From: an uncultured Pelagibacteraceae bacterium
GTDB taxonomy: Bacteria; Pseudomonadota; Alphaproteobacteria; Pelagibacterales; AG-422-B15
Reading direction: 5' to 3'
Assembly (NCBI GenBank): GCA_902524285.1
Contig: CABZCR010000001.1
Span: 17,774-81,773, forward strand
Length of the DNA: 64,000 nt
Positions 26,156-34,791 of this stretch are shown here, piece by piece. Under the pieces are notes generated by a model. The model was not told where the DNA came from and did not search any database. It worked only from the letters and a program-made list of their open reading frames with translations. The translations under genes and the position numbers were made by a program. Every line of letters starts with the position of its first letter. Position 1 is the stretch's first letter.

Positions 26156-26229
26156 TAATTGACTTGAATTTATATAGAAAAATCATTACCTAGTAAATTA
26201 TCAAATTCTAAGTCCACTTTTTTAATACC

Positions 26230-27096
26230 ATGACTAAGAATTTGGAATTAAAAAGTTTTTCACATGCAAAAAGAGATATTGATCTCTTTCTAGATACTGT
26301 CAGTGACGATTATAATTCACAGTCAGCTAAAGATGAAATAGTCCGCTTATATGATCCCTTGATTAAGAAGATCGCTTATAAGTCTTTTACTCATTATATA
26401 AAGAAATCAAATTCAAATAATTACTCCTTTGAAGATTTTTACCATGAAGCAATAATTGGATTTCTTAATTCTTTAGATCATTTCGACATAAATTATGGTG
26501 TTGCTATTCATGGATTAGCACGTCCATATATGGAGGAACAGCTAAACAACTTTAAATTTACAATAAATTCAACGGTAAGAATTTCCTCAACATTAAAAAA
26601 ACACCTAGGTAAAATAAATCAAGCAGCAAGATATCTAAGAAAAGAAGGAAAAAAAATAAATCAAGAAATCTTAGAGGAAATAGCAGGCTATTTAAACATA
26701 AAAGATAAAAATAAATTTATTTCACAATACCAAGCATATACTCAGCAAGTAAATTTTTTTTCAAAAGATGAAGAAGGCAATATCAGTTCATATATTGATC
26801 TTAATCCTGAAGAGGTTGCTTTAGAATTTACTGAGAATACAGAAGAAAATATTCTTAAACATTATGATCAAAATAAATTAAAAGAAAAAATCAGTGCTCT
26901 TCTGAATAAACTAAATTCAAAAGAAAAAATTGTTCTACAGAAAAGATTTTTGCAGAGCGAAAACCCATCAACCTTTCAAGAAATCTCAAAACTATTAGAC
27001 TTAAGTATCGAAAGAGTAAGACAGATCGAGTCAAAAGCTCTTGAAAAATTAAAAATTTCAGGTGGTGTTGAATTGAAAAAATTTTTATCTAACTAA
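26230..27096 (+). CDS. Alternative sigma-70-family factor (RpoH-like group)
   Basis: 288 residues. Region 2 is recognisable: 'FEDFYHEAIIGFLNSLDHFDINYGVAIHGLARPYMEEQL' corresponds to the core-binding and -10-recognition helices ('DLIQEGnIGLm.A...FD...G..F.tYA..wI...i'). Region 4 is 'LNSKEKIVLQKRFL...TFQEISKLLDLSIERVRQIESKALEKL', a typical -35-binding helix-turn-helix. Region 1.1 is absent and the region between domains is short, as in RpoH-like factors. Its sequence is more divergent than a housekeeping sigma. Followed after 7 nt by a chain of small accessory genes, so it may control that operon. Confidence 0.82.
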   Translation: MTKNLELKSFSHAKRDIDLFLDTVSDDYNSQSAKDEIVRLYDPLIKKIAYKSFTHYIKKSNSNNYSFEDFYHEAIIGFLNSLDHFDINYGVAIHGLARPYMEEQLNNFKFTINSTVRISSTLKKHLGKINQAARYLRKEGKKINQEILEEIAGYLNIKDKNKFISQYQAYTQQVNFFSKDEEGNISSYIDLNPEEVALEFTENTEENILKHYDQNKLKEKISALLNKLNSKEKIVLQKRFLQSENPSTFQEISKLLDLSIERVRQIESKALEKLKISGGVELKKFLSN

Positions 27097-27103
27097 AATA
27101 TTT

Positions 27104-27421
27104 ATGAGTCTAAAACTTAAAAATATTTCAAAAAAAGAAAAAATTATTAAAATTTTTCAATCTTTATTCTCTAAGTACTCAAATAAATTCACTTCTGCAG
27201 AATTACTTCAAATTGCAGAGGACATTGTAACTGCAAGAGTTAAGAGTAAAAATCAGTCTTATAAATTTGGTACACCTGCTGGTATATCTGATTATTTTAC
27301 CAGGGACTCATTTCAAATGCTCACGCAAAATCCATGGGAAGTTGCAGTTAGGGAGAATGAGTTGATAACTCTCAATGATTATAAATCGATAAAACTTAGG
27401 AGTTATTTATGGAAAATATGA
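27104..27421 (+). CDS. Hypothetical protein in sigma/helicase operon (105 aa)
   Basis: Basic 105-residue protein, 'KNISKKEKIIKIFQSLFSKYSNKFTSAELLQIAEDIV...' followed by 'GTPAGISDYFTRDSF'. Mostly helical by appearance, without Cys clusters or membrane segments. Family not recognised. It lies 7 nt after the sigma factor and overlaps the next gene by 13 nt, so it is clearly part of the same transcription unit. Confidence 0.6.
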   Translation: MSLKLKNISKKEKIIKIFQSLFSKYSNKFTSAELLQIAEDIVTARVKSKNQSYKFGTPAGISDYFTRDSFQMLTQNPWEVAVRENELITLNDYKSIKLRSYLWKI

Positions 27422-27681
27422 TTAATGGAAATGTCTCTGCTCTAAAAGACCATCTGTTAAAAAACCATAGAGTTTCCCAGCTTGATGCCTTGATACTTTT
27501 TGGAGTTCAGAGATTACCAGGTCTAATAAATTCAATGCGAAAAGAAGGATTTATTGTTCAAACAGAGCGCATTTCGATGATTAAGGTAATAGTAAGGCTT
27601 AATAAGTATTGTTCTGTGACACCTCCAAAAAATTTACCAACTAAGGAAGTATTTGTAACAGATTACTGGGTAGCAAAATGA
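27409..27681 (+). CDS. Winged helix-turn-helix protein (HTH_39-like)
   Basis: 90 residues. 'ALKDHLLKNHRVSQLDALILFGVQRLPGLINSMRKEGFIVQTE' matches the HTH_39-type helix-turn-helix often found in phage and plasmid proteins (residues about 10-52). The C-terminal part is basic and short. Overlaps both neighbours (13 nt and 4 nt). Probably binds DNA; possibly a regulator or a targeting subunit for the adjacent HNH nuclease. Confidence 0.65.
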   Translation: MENMINGNVSALKDHLLKNHRVSQLDALILFGVQRLPGLINSMRKEGFIVQTERISMIKVIVRLNKYCSVTPPKNLPTKEVFVTDYWVAK

Positions 27682-27875
27682 GAAGGTTCTTTACAAAAAG
27701 ACAAAAAAAATTTTTGCAACTTCACTCTGGCAACCTTTGTCAACTATGTGGAGTAAAACTTCCTCAGAATTTTCATGGTGATCATATTAAGCCTTTTTCA
27801 AAAGGTGGACAGACCGTCAACATTAACGGCCAAGCCTTATGCGGATCTTGCAATTGTAAGAAAGGAAATCAATAA
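27678..27875 (+). CDS. Small HNH endonuclease
   Basis: 65 residues: 'CQLCG' zinc knuckle, 'GDHIKPFSKGG' (the D-H of the HNH core), 'NGQALCGSCNCKKG' (Asn and second C-x2-C). This is a complete minimal HNH domain with no extra domains. Starts in the stop of the HTH gene and ends directly before the helicase GTG, so the nuclease and helicase are probably made together. Predicted to nick or cut DNA, recruited by a partner. Confidence 0.85.
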   Translation: MRRFFTKRQKKFLQLHSGNLCQLCGVKLPQNFHGDHIKPFSKGGQTVNINGQALCGSCNCKKGNQ

Positions 27876-29564
27876 GTGAATTTTAAAGAGCGAAAATGGC
27901 AAACAGAGGCGCGTATAAAATGCTTAAAATGGTTTTTAGAAGATACTGATCATAGTTTAGAGTATAGGAATAAATTTCTTATAAATGCTGCACCTGCATC
28001 GGGTAAAACAAAACTCAGTTGCAGTATAGCCAGGATTTTATTTGATAAAGGTGAAATAGACAGAGTGATTGTAATTGCACCTACTGATCATGTTGTAAAA
28101 CAATGGTCAAAAGAATTTTATGAATTCACCAACAAGCCAATGTCACGCGTTACTGGATCTCGTTGTGAGGTAAGTGATGCAGGATTTGACGTATGCGCGA
28201 CGTGGCAATCAGTAAATAATTTTTTAGGTGGCTTTCAAAAAATTTGTGAGGACTCAAAATGTTTAGTTATCTGTGATGAACAGCATCATGCTGCTGTGCA
28301 GGCTTCATGGGGTAAAGGTGCAGCAAATGCATTTCAAAAAGCTAAGTATGTTCTTCTACTCTCTGGTACCCCTATACGCTCTGATCGTGAAGACGCACTT
28401 TGGATTGCAGTTGATAATTATGGGAACATCAAGCACCCAGTAGATGGATCATTTACTCTTACTTATGGAGAAGCGGTTGATGAGGGATATTGCCGTCCAG
28501 TAACCTTTTCCAAAGAAGAAGGTAAATTTAGATGCGAAATTAAAGGTGAAACAGTTGCTGAAGTTTCAAGTGGAGGTGTAAAAAATAAAAAACAATTCGC
28601 AGCTACTTCATTGACGACAAATTTAGACTTATTTAGATGTGCTAAAAGAAGAATTTATTTAAAAAATGGTTTACCAGATCCAAAGTCTTATCAGGCACAC
28701 ATGATTTTTAGTGCTGATGAACAATTAAGCCGAACACGTGAACTCATGCCTGATGCAGGTGCTCTAGTCATAGCTCCCGATATACCAACAGCTAAATATA
28801 TGGCAAAAATTATTGAACATTATTTGAAGGAAAAACCAGTAATTGTTCACTCTCGGGACACATCCTCAGCGTCAAACATTGATAATTATAAAAAATCAGA
28901 TCGTAAATGGCTTGTATCAGTTAACATGGTCAGTGAAGGTGTTGATATTGATCGCTTAAGAGTTCTTGTGTATTTGCCCAATGCAGAGACTGAACTTTTT
29001 TTTAGGCAGGCGATGGGACGTGTTGTGCGTAGCAGGGGTCCTTATGATGATAGCTATGCTTACATTGTTATGCCATTTCACAAAACTTTTGAGGAATATG
29101 CAAGACGAGTTCGTAATGAAATGAGTGCTCAATACCGGGATGAACCTCAAGAACGAAATTTTAAGCGATGTCCAGTGTGTTCAACTGAAAATAATAGAAC
29201 AGCAACACATTGTTCAAATGAGGAATGTGGATACGAGTTTCCCGCACCTCAAATAAATCACATTCCTTGCAGTAAGTGTAATCATTTGAATAGGAATGGA
29301 GCAAGAGAATGTGCAAATTGTGGTGAAGAGTTTGAAGAGGGTTTTACAATTCAACTTGATGATCAATACAGGGATGGAGGTATCAGTAACGGAATTGATA
29401 TTGATGAAGAAACAATGAAATCAGCAGAGGAAAATGATGATGCTGTGAGAGATTACCTAAGAGAAAAAGGATCAGCTGCGTATCACAAATGGTACAAGAC
29501 TACTACACCTGAAGAGAGAGCTTGGATTTTAAATCAGGAAAAAAAATTAAATAAAAAAAATTGA
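27876..29564 (+). CDS. SF2 DEAD/DEAH-like helicase with C-terminal zinc ribbons
   Basis: 562 residues, GTG start immediately after the HNH stop. Motif I 'APASGKTK', motif II 'CDEQHH', motif III 'LSGTP', and C-terminal helicase motifs 'SEGVDID' and 'FFRQAMGRVVRS' are intact, as in the ResIII-like SF2 group. Residues about 430-490 carry two zinc-ribbon units ('CPVC...CGYEF' and 'CSKC...CANCGEEF'). No nuclease domain is fused; the adjacent HNH may supply cleavage. Resembles helicases of restriction-like and defence systems more than housekeeping repair helicases. Confidence 0.84.
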   Translation: MNFKERKWQTEARIKCLKWFLEDTDHSLEYRNKFLINAAPASGKTKLSCSIARILFDKGEIDRVIVIAPTDHVVKQWSKEFYEFTNKPMSRVTGSRCEVSDAGFDVCATWQSVNNFLGGFQKICEDSKCLVICDEQHHAAVQASWGKGAANAFQKAKYVLLLSGTPIRSDREDALWIAVDNYGNIKHPVDGSFTLTYGEAVDEGYCRPVTFSKEEGKFRCEIKGETVAEVSSGGVKNKKQFAATSLTTNLDLFRCAKRRIYLKNGLPDPKSYQAHMIFSADEQLSRTRELMPDAGALVIAPDIPTAKYMAKIIEHYLKEKPVIVHSRDTSSASNIDNYKKSDRKWLVSVNMVSEGVDIDRLRVLVYLPNAETELFFRQAMGRVVRSRGPYDDSYAYIVMPFHKTFEEYARRVRNEMSAQYRDEPQERNFKRCPVCSTENNRTATHCSNEECGYEFPAPQINHIPCSKCNHLNRNGARECANCGEEFEEGFTIQLDDQYRDGGISNGIDIDEETMKSAEENDDAVRDYLREKGSAAYHKWYKTTTPEERAWILNQEKKLNKKN

Positions 29565-29594
29565 AATTAATATAAAAATTACCAATTAAAAATT

Positions 29595-29900
29595 ATGCAA
29601 ACAGATTTAAATGCTCTTACACGACTAGGACTTTATATCTTCTTTTTTTCTTTTCTCTTATTATTAAGTTATCGAGTAGAAAATATTTCTTCATATATAC
29701 CGCCACTAATATTTTTTATACCTGCTGTAGCAGCATGTTTCTGGCTAAGCTTATTACGAAAAAGAAATAAAATTGAAACATTTCATCAAGAAATAATTTT
29801 TATTTTTATTTTTATTTTTTTAATAACAGGTGCGATAAGGGGAGCAATTATAATTTTTCCAGAGATCCCAGTAATTCAGGAGACTACATTTTGCGGCTAA
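29595..29900 (+). CDS. Small membrane protein (3 TM) in the helicase operon
   Basis: 101 residues with three strongly hydrophobic segments ('LYIFFFSFLLLLSY', 'IPPLIFFIPAVAACFWL', 'IIFIFIFIFLITGAI'). The third contains four ATTTTT repeats encoding alternating Ile/Phe. Function unknown. In a nuclease/helicase operon, a small membrane protein could be a membrane effector, but it could also be unrelated. Confidence 0.55.
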   Translation: MQTDLNALTRLGLYIFFFSFLLLLSYRVENISSYIPPLIFFIPAVAACFWLSLLRKRNKIETFHQEIIFIFIFIFLITGAIRGAIIIFPEIPVIQETTFCG

Positions 29901-30226
29901 ATCAAATTGCCAAATTCGAAGGATGTCAAAAAACTTATGTTTGGGAGTCACATACAGAATTGCACAGATTTATGGAACGTTTATATAGAAAACACAGACA
30001 ATTACCTCTTAATGGAAATAAATTATTTTTAGATAAAGAAAATATAGATTGCTTAAGAGAGGAAGTTAAAAAAAATTATATGCCTATTATGTTTGACTTC
30101 ATGAACCCTCATGACTTTACAGATTTAGCTGTTTTAAAATACAAAGATCAAGATTTAGAGTTTTGTGACTGGGCATTAGCAAACTTAGAAAACGGTAGAA
30201 AAATTTATTATACTTTTTGGGATTAA
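29891..30226 (+). CDS. Hypothetical protein (111 aa)
   Basis: Starts with TTG at 29891, overlapping the membrane-protein gene by 10 nt; the first ATG is at 29971, so the start is uncertain. The sequence is charged and rich in aromatic residues ('CDWALANLENGRKIYYTFWD' at the end). Family not recognised. Neighbouring spacing (4 nt) supports co-transcription. Confidence 0.5.
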   Translation: MRLNQIAKFEGCQKTYVWESHTELHRFMERLYRKHRQLPLNGNKLFLDKENIDCLREEVKKNYMPIMFDFMNPHDFTDLAVLKYKDQDLEFCDWALANLENGRKIYYTFWD

Positions 30227-30230
30227 ACTT

Positions 30231-30566
30231 ATGGGAATTGCAGAGGTTATGGCAATTATAGAAAAAGATATGCAATTGGCTGAAAATCGTGCCGCTGGAG
30301 AGTTATTTTTAAGTGAGATCTCTTATGATGAATCAAGTAATAATAGTGCTCACAAAATACTAAAGGAATGGAAAGAAATTAGAGAAAACCCTGATTTATA
30401 TGAATTTTTAAGCCTATGTGAGCAAGTTAGACTGCAGTTGGTAAGAGAGGATATATCAGAAAGAGACGCTATAAATATGATTAAAGATTTGGGATGTTTT
30501 CATAAGGGTTTTCCAACAGAGGTGGAAATATTGGATTATCTTTATAGCGAGGAATTAGAAATTTAA
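30231..30566 (+). CDS. Hypothetical acidic helical protein (111 aa)
   Basis: Acidic, helical protein ('MGIAEVMAIIEKDMQLAENRAAGELFLSEI'). Family not recognised. The last base of its stop is the first base of the ExoI start, so translation is coupled to the exonuclease gene; a role as exonuclease accessory factor is possible but not shown. Confidence 0.5.
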   Translation: MGIAEVMAIIEKDMQLAENRAAGELFLSEISYDESSNNSAHKILKEWKEIRENPDLYEFLSLCEQVRLQLVREDISERDAINMIKDLGCFHKGFPTEVEILDYLYSEELEI

Positions 30567-31999
30567 TGAGTAAAAAATACATATTTTGGGATTTAGAAAC
30601 GTCTGGTTTATCACCTGCATTTGATAGCATACTACAGTGTGGTGCTATTTTGACTGATGAAAATTTCAATATCTTAGACAAGTTTGACCTAAGAGGTCGA
30701 ATGAAAGAAGAATATCCAATACCTAGTGTAGCAGCACTTTTAGTTAATAAAGTATCAGTGGATCAACTCAAAAATGAAGAGTTATCAAATTCTGAACTAA
30801 TTGCTGAAATTCAAAATAAGTTTCAGTCTTGGGGCGAGGCCACCTATTTTTCATATAACGGTTTAAAGTTTGATGAACTTTTTTTAAGACAAGGTTTATT
30901 TCAAACAGCGTTCAATCCATACTTAACAAATACGAATGGCAATAAAAGAGGTGATGTCATGAAGGTTTTACATACTGCAGCTGCGGTAGCCCCAAATGCA
31001 TTTGCAACACCTATTAGTGACACGACGGGAAAAGTTACCTTTAGATTAGAATTGTTTTCTAAAGCTAATAACATTGAGCATGCATCTGCTCATGATGCAC
31101 TTTCTGATTGTTACGCAACACTTGAAGTTTGTAAATTGATTAGCGAGCGTTGTAATGATGTTTGGCAGTCATCATTAAAAACACTTTCAAAACAAGATGT
31201 CTTTGAATACATAAATCAAGATAAAGTATTTTGTGCATCAAGATTTTTTAGAGGGAAAGAATACACTCATGGACTAGCATACATTACAGTTAATCCTTCA
31301 TATAATAATCAAATATACTGTTTCGATCTTACTACTGATCCTGAGATGATATTTGATTTAGATAGGCAAGAGTTAAAAAAACTCTTTAAGGGTAAAAACA
31401 AATGCTTTCATTTAATTAAGGCAAACGAACAACCAATTCTTCTTGATGAGAAATATTTGTATCAATCTCAAGATTATACAGACACTGATCCAAAAATTAT
31501 TCATGATCGCATGCTTAAAATTAGAAAAAATAAAGCATTCATAGAAAAATTTGGAAATTTACTTCTTGATATGTCGGAAGAAAAATCGCTTACGAGCAAT
31601 CAAGTCGATAAAGAGTTTGAAGACCAAATTTATGATGGTTTTCCAGATGCAAAAGATAATTATCTTATGAAAGATTTTCACGCAGCTGAAGATGACAAAA
31701 AGTACGAAATATCTCAAAAAATTACAGATGTGCGAATTAAAGAATTTGCAAAAAGGGTGCTATACAACAATAATCCAGAGCTGTTGCCAAAGAAAATACT
31801 CAAGGATCATACCCATGCAATTGCTGACAAACTATTAACTACCGATAAATGTGCATGGAAAACAATACCTGATGCAATGGCGGAAATAGATAATCTTAGA
31901 GCAGATGAAGAGAGAGACGATCTAGAACTGATTGATCAGTATGATGCATACATTCAAGAGCTTTGGGACAAGTTCAATAATATTAAGGAGACAAAATAA
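30566..31999 (+). CDS. sbcB: Exodeoxyribonuclease I (SbcB-like)
   Basis: 477 residues, the usual ExoI length. DEDDh active site: D9/E11 ('WDLETSG'), D103 ('NGLKFDE'), H176 and D181 ('AHDALSD'), followed by the SH3-like and helical C-terminal parts typical of ExoI ('FFRGKEYTHGLAYITVNP'). Degrades single-stranded DNA 3'-5' in mismatch repair and recombination. Coupled to the upstream unknown gene and 2 nt before rmuC, so two DNA-processing genes sit at the end of this operon. Confidence 0.88.
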   Translation: MSKKYIFWDLETSGLSPAFDSILQCGAILTDENFNILDKFDLRGRMKEEYPIPSVAALLVNKVSVDQLKNEELSNSELIAEIQNKFQSWGEATYFSYNGLKFDELFLRQGLFQTAFNPYLTNTNGNKRGDVMKVLHTAAAVAPNAFATPISDTTGKVTFRLELFSKANNIEHASAHDALSDCYATLEVCKLISERCNDVWQSSLKTLSKQDVFEYINQDKVFCASRFFRGKEYTHGLAYITVNPSYNNQIYCFDLTTDPEMIFDLDRQELKKLFKGKNKCFHLIKANEQPILLDEKYLYQSQDYTDTDPKIIHDRMLKIRKNKAFIEKFGNLLLDMSEEKSLTSNQVDKEFEDQIYDGFPDAKDNYLMKDFHAAEDDKKYEISQKITDVRIKEFAKRVLYNNNPELLPKKILKDHTHAIADKLLTTDKCAWKTIPDAMAEIDNLRADEERDDLELIDQYDAYIQELWDKFNNIKETK

Positions 32000-32001
32000 T
32001 A

Positions 32002-33090
32002 ATGGAATTAGCAATTGCCCTAGCTGCTGGTGTAGCAATAGGTTTTTTTATAACAAAATATTTTAAAGATCGTGAAATTAAAATTATCAGAGAAAATACT
32101 TCTGATAAATCCATTCACAATGACCAAATAATTAAAACAATTGAAAGCAGCGTTGAGGAATCAACAAGTAAAGCTCAGAAACCTTATTTTGATGAATTAA
32201 CTAAGAAGGAACAACGTATAGCAACAGCTGAGGAAGAAGTTAAAAGACAGAAGCAGCAGTATGAATTAAAAGAAAGAGAAATAATGCGCATGCATTCTGA
32301 AGCAAATATCAAAAAAAACTATTCTAATATTTCAAGAGGAGCTGATGCTGAGCAAATAATGCAAGACATTATTTTGTCATCAGGTTTCGTAAAAGGTAAA
32401 AATGTTGAATTTAGAAAAACACAAGATGGAATAACTGGAACACCAGATGCAACACTTATTTATCCAAGGGAAAGAAAAGTTATCTGTGATGCAAAAGCTC
32501 CACTTGCAAAATTTGATGAAATTGTTGATGCTGGTCAGGCTGGTAACGAAAGTATGATAGAAAAATTAAAATCAGAATTTGGTGAGAGAATACTAAATCA
32601 TATCGATTGGCTCTCAAATAAAGGCTATCACAAGGCAAAGAATTCGATGAATTTTACAATGATGTTTTTACCTAGTGAAACACATAGAGCCGTAGCAGAG
32701 GAAAGTGTAGGTTTACATCAGAAAGATATGAATGATTATGCAATAAAAAATAAAATTGTAATCGTATCTCCAAATACATTTTATCCTTATGTAGAAAAAA
32801 TAAATGAGCTTTGGCAGTTACATGAAAATGTGAAATCTGCAGATGAAGCATTATCAATTGTAAAAGAAGCGTTTAAAGCCATAAGAATTATTTCTGAAAA
32901 GATCAGTAATGTAATTAAGAAATCAAATGCTACAGTTGCTGAAGCCGATGATTTAAAGAGGTCATTCAATTCGACCTTTAAAAGAGCGAGTGAAAAAGTA
33001 AAATCAACAAACTTTAGCGATGATAACTTAGACAAAGTTGTGGATGAAAAGGCTGATATAATAGATATTACAAATAAAAAAAGTAAGTAA
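32002..33090 (+). CDS. rmuC: DNA recombination protein RmuC family
   Basis: 362 residues: N-terminal membrane helix ('LAIALAAGVAIGFFI'), coiled-coil (about 50-105), then the RmuC nuclease-like domain ('RGADAEQIMQDIILSSG', 'GTPDATLIYPRERKVICDAKAPL', 'LPSETHRAVAE', 'VSPNTFYPYV'). Shorter than E. coli RmuC (about 475 residues), as is common in alphaproteobacteria. Limits inversions at short inverted repeats. Last gene of the accessory operon. Confidence 0.88.
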   Translation: MELAIALAAGVAIGFFITKYFKDREIKIIRENTSDKSIHNDQIIKTIESSVEESTSKAQKPYFDELTKKEQRIATAEEEVKRQKQQYELKEREIMRMHSEANIKKNYSNISRGADAEQIMQDIILSSGFVKGKNVEFRKTQDGITGTPDATLIYPRERKVICDAKAPLAKFDEIVDAGQAGNESMIEKLKSEFGERILNHIDWLSNKGYHKAKNSMNFTMMFLPSETHRAVAEESVGLHQKDMNDYAIKNKIVIVSPNTFYPYVEKINELWQLHENVKSADEALSIVKEAFKAIRIISEKISNVIKKSNATVAEADDLKRSFNSTFKRASEKVKSTNFSDDNLDKVVDEKADIIDITNKKSK

Positions 33091-33128
33091 AATCATATAT
33101 TTAACCTAATAAATAACAGTTTTATAGC

Positions 33129-33157
33129 TTGACTTTGACCCCCCTCATACATAAATT
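33129..33157 (+). promoter_or_regulatory. Promoter of trxA
   Basis: -35 TTGACT (33129-33134), 17-nt spacer, -10-like TAAATT (33152-33157), about 27 nt before the ATG. A good Shine-Dalgarno (GGAAGG) precedes the gene, so unlike several neighbours this transcript has a normal leader. Confidence 0.5.
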
Positions 33158-33184
33158 ACAGACAACTTTAGGGAAGGAATCACT

Positions 33185-33508
33185 ATGGCAACTATTAATG
33201 TAACAGACGCATCTTTTGAAGAAGAAGTATTGAAATCAGATAAGCCTGTTGTGCTTGATTTTTGGGCACCTTGGTGTGGACCTTGTAAGCAAATCGGTCC
33301 CTCTCTTGAAGAGATATCAGATGAAATGGCTGATAAAATCACCGTTGCTAAAATTAATATTGATGAAAACCCTAATACACCCACACAGTTTGGTGTTAGA
33401 GGAATCCCAACCATGTTAGTTTTTAAGAATGGTGAGGCTGCTGCAACGAAAGTAGGAGCGGTATCTAAAACTGCAATCGTTGAGTGGATTGAAGACTCAA
33501 TCGCTTAA
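33185..33508 (+). CDS. trxA: Thioredoxin
   Basis: 107 residues with the WCGPC redox site (C31/C34), 'KINIDENPNTPTQFGVRGIPTMLVFKNG' and the cis-Pro. A general disulfide reductant in the cytoplasm. Preceded by a clear Shine-Dalgarno. It overlaps the 3' end of convergent folC by 4 nt. Confidence 0.95.
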   Translation: MATINVTDASFEEEVLKSDKPVVLDFWAPWCGPCKQIGPSLEEISDEMADKITVAKINIDENPNTPTQFGVRGIPTMLVFKNGEAAATKVGAVSKTAIVEWIEDSIA

Positions 33509-34791
33509 TTCATTTCTAAAACTTTTCCAGCTAAATATAAAGATCCACATATTAGGATACGTGCATCTTGGTAATTATTATTTATATTAGTCAATGCTTC
33601 CTGAATTGAGTCGGCTTTATTTATATTTTCATAATACTTTTTAAGCCCAGCATATAATTCATTTGAATCAATAGCACTCTCTTCATCTGGTATCGTAATA
33701 ACAGTAAGAGCATCAATTTTATCAAACCTGCTTAAATAACTAATTGGATCTTTTGTATTGATCATTCCTAAAATTATACATAACTTTTTATTCGTAAGCT
33801 GATTAATTGTTTCATTTAGATTACTCGCCGCGTCCTCATTATGAGAACCATCTAAATACAATTCATTTGTTGAAGCTATAGTAGATCCTAATTTGCCATT
33901 GGATATCTTTTCCATTCTCCCTGGAAAGTAAGTATTATTGTGAAGATTTTTAGAGACAAAAGACTTGATATCAATATTGGGTAGTTTCGAAGCTGTAGCC
34001 AATGCAAGTCCAAGGTTCTTTTTTTGAAATACATTATGTGTATATAGGTTATCAAATTCAATTTTGTTTTGGTTATCTTCATATATTAACTTGTCATTAT
34101 GTTCCGTTAAGTTCCAGTGAATTCCATGGGCAAATATCGGAGCTTTTTTATATTCAGCCTGATCCGTAAGTATTTCTTTAGCTTCTGGGTAAGGCTGATA
34201 ACCAATAATAGCTGGGATATCACTTTTAATTATTCCAGACTTTTCAAACGCTATCATCTCAATGCTATCTCCTAAAAAATCCTCATGATCCCTAGAAATT
34301 GATGTAATAACTGAGATTGAAGGAGTTATTACATTGCTGCTATCCAGTCTTCCACCTAAACCTACCTCAAGAAGTGTATAATCAGCTGGGCTATTTGAGG
34401 CTGCTTCAAAAAAAGCGGAACTAGTTATTTCAAAGAAAGTAATCGGATCGCTATGATTAAAATCTTTCACCTTATTTAAGACGGAATACAGCTCCTCATT
34501 TGATATTTCTTTATCCATAAGCTGAAACCTCTCATTAAATCTAATTAGGTGAGGCGAGATATAGGCATTCGTCGATTTACTATTACTTTTTAAGATGTCC
34601 TGAATAAATTTCAGTGTAGAAAATTTTCCATTAGTTCCAGCAATATGAACAATATTATTTATTTTATTTTGAGGGTTATCTAATTTTTCTAATAGGTTAC
34701 AAACTCTATCGAGTGATAAATCTATTCTTTTTGGATGAAGTTCAAGAAGCTCGTCTAAAAGCTTATCAATTTGTTCATTTGATATTTTCAA
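33505..34791 (-). CDS. folC: Folylpolyglutamate/dihydrofolate synthase
   Basis: 428 residues of Mur-ligase type. P-loop 'GTNGKFS' at 52-58 (canonical GTNGKGS; the second-last residue is Phe), 'SPHLIRFNERF', 'EVGLGGRLDSSNV', 'SISRDHEDFLG' and 'ILGMINTKDP'. Adds glutamates to folates (and forms dihydrofolate if bifunctional). Last gene of the long minus-strand operon; directly follows accD with no gap, the usual alphaproteobacterial order. Confidence 0.92.
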   Translation of the reverse strand: MKISNEQIDKLLDELLELHPKRIDLSLDRVCNLLEKLDNPQNKINNIVHIAGTNGKFSTLKFIQDILKSNSKSTNAYISPHLIRFNERFQLMDKEISNEELYSVLNKVKDFNHSDPITFFEITSSAFFEAASNSPADYTLLEVGLGGRLDSSNVITPSISVITSISRDHEDFLGDSIEMIAFEKSGIIKSDIPAIIGYQPYPEAKEILTDQAEYKKAPIFAHGIHWNLTEHNDKLIYEDNQNKIEFDNLYTHNVFQKKNLGLALATASKLPNIDIKSFVSKNLHNNTYFPGRMEKISNGKLGSTIASTNELYLDGSHNEDAASNLNETINQLTNKKLCIILGMINTKDPISYLSRFDKIDALTVITIPDEESAIDSNELYAGLKKYYENINKADSIQEALTNINNNYQDARILICGSLYLAGKVLEMN

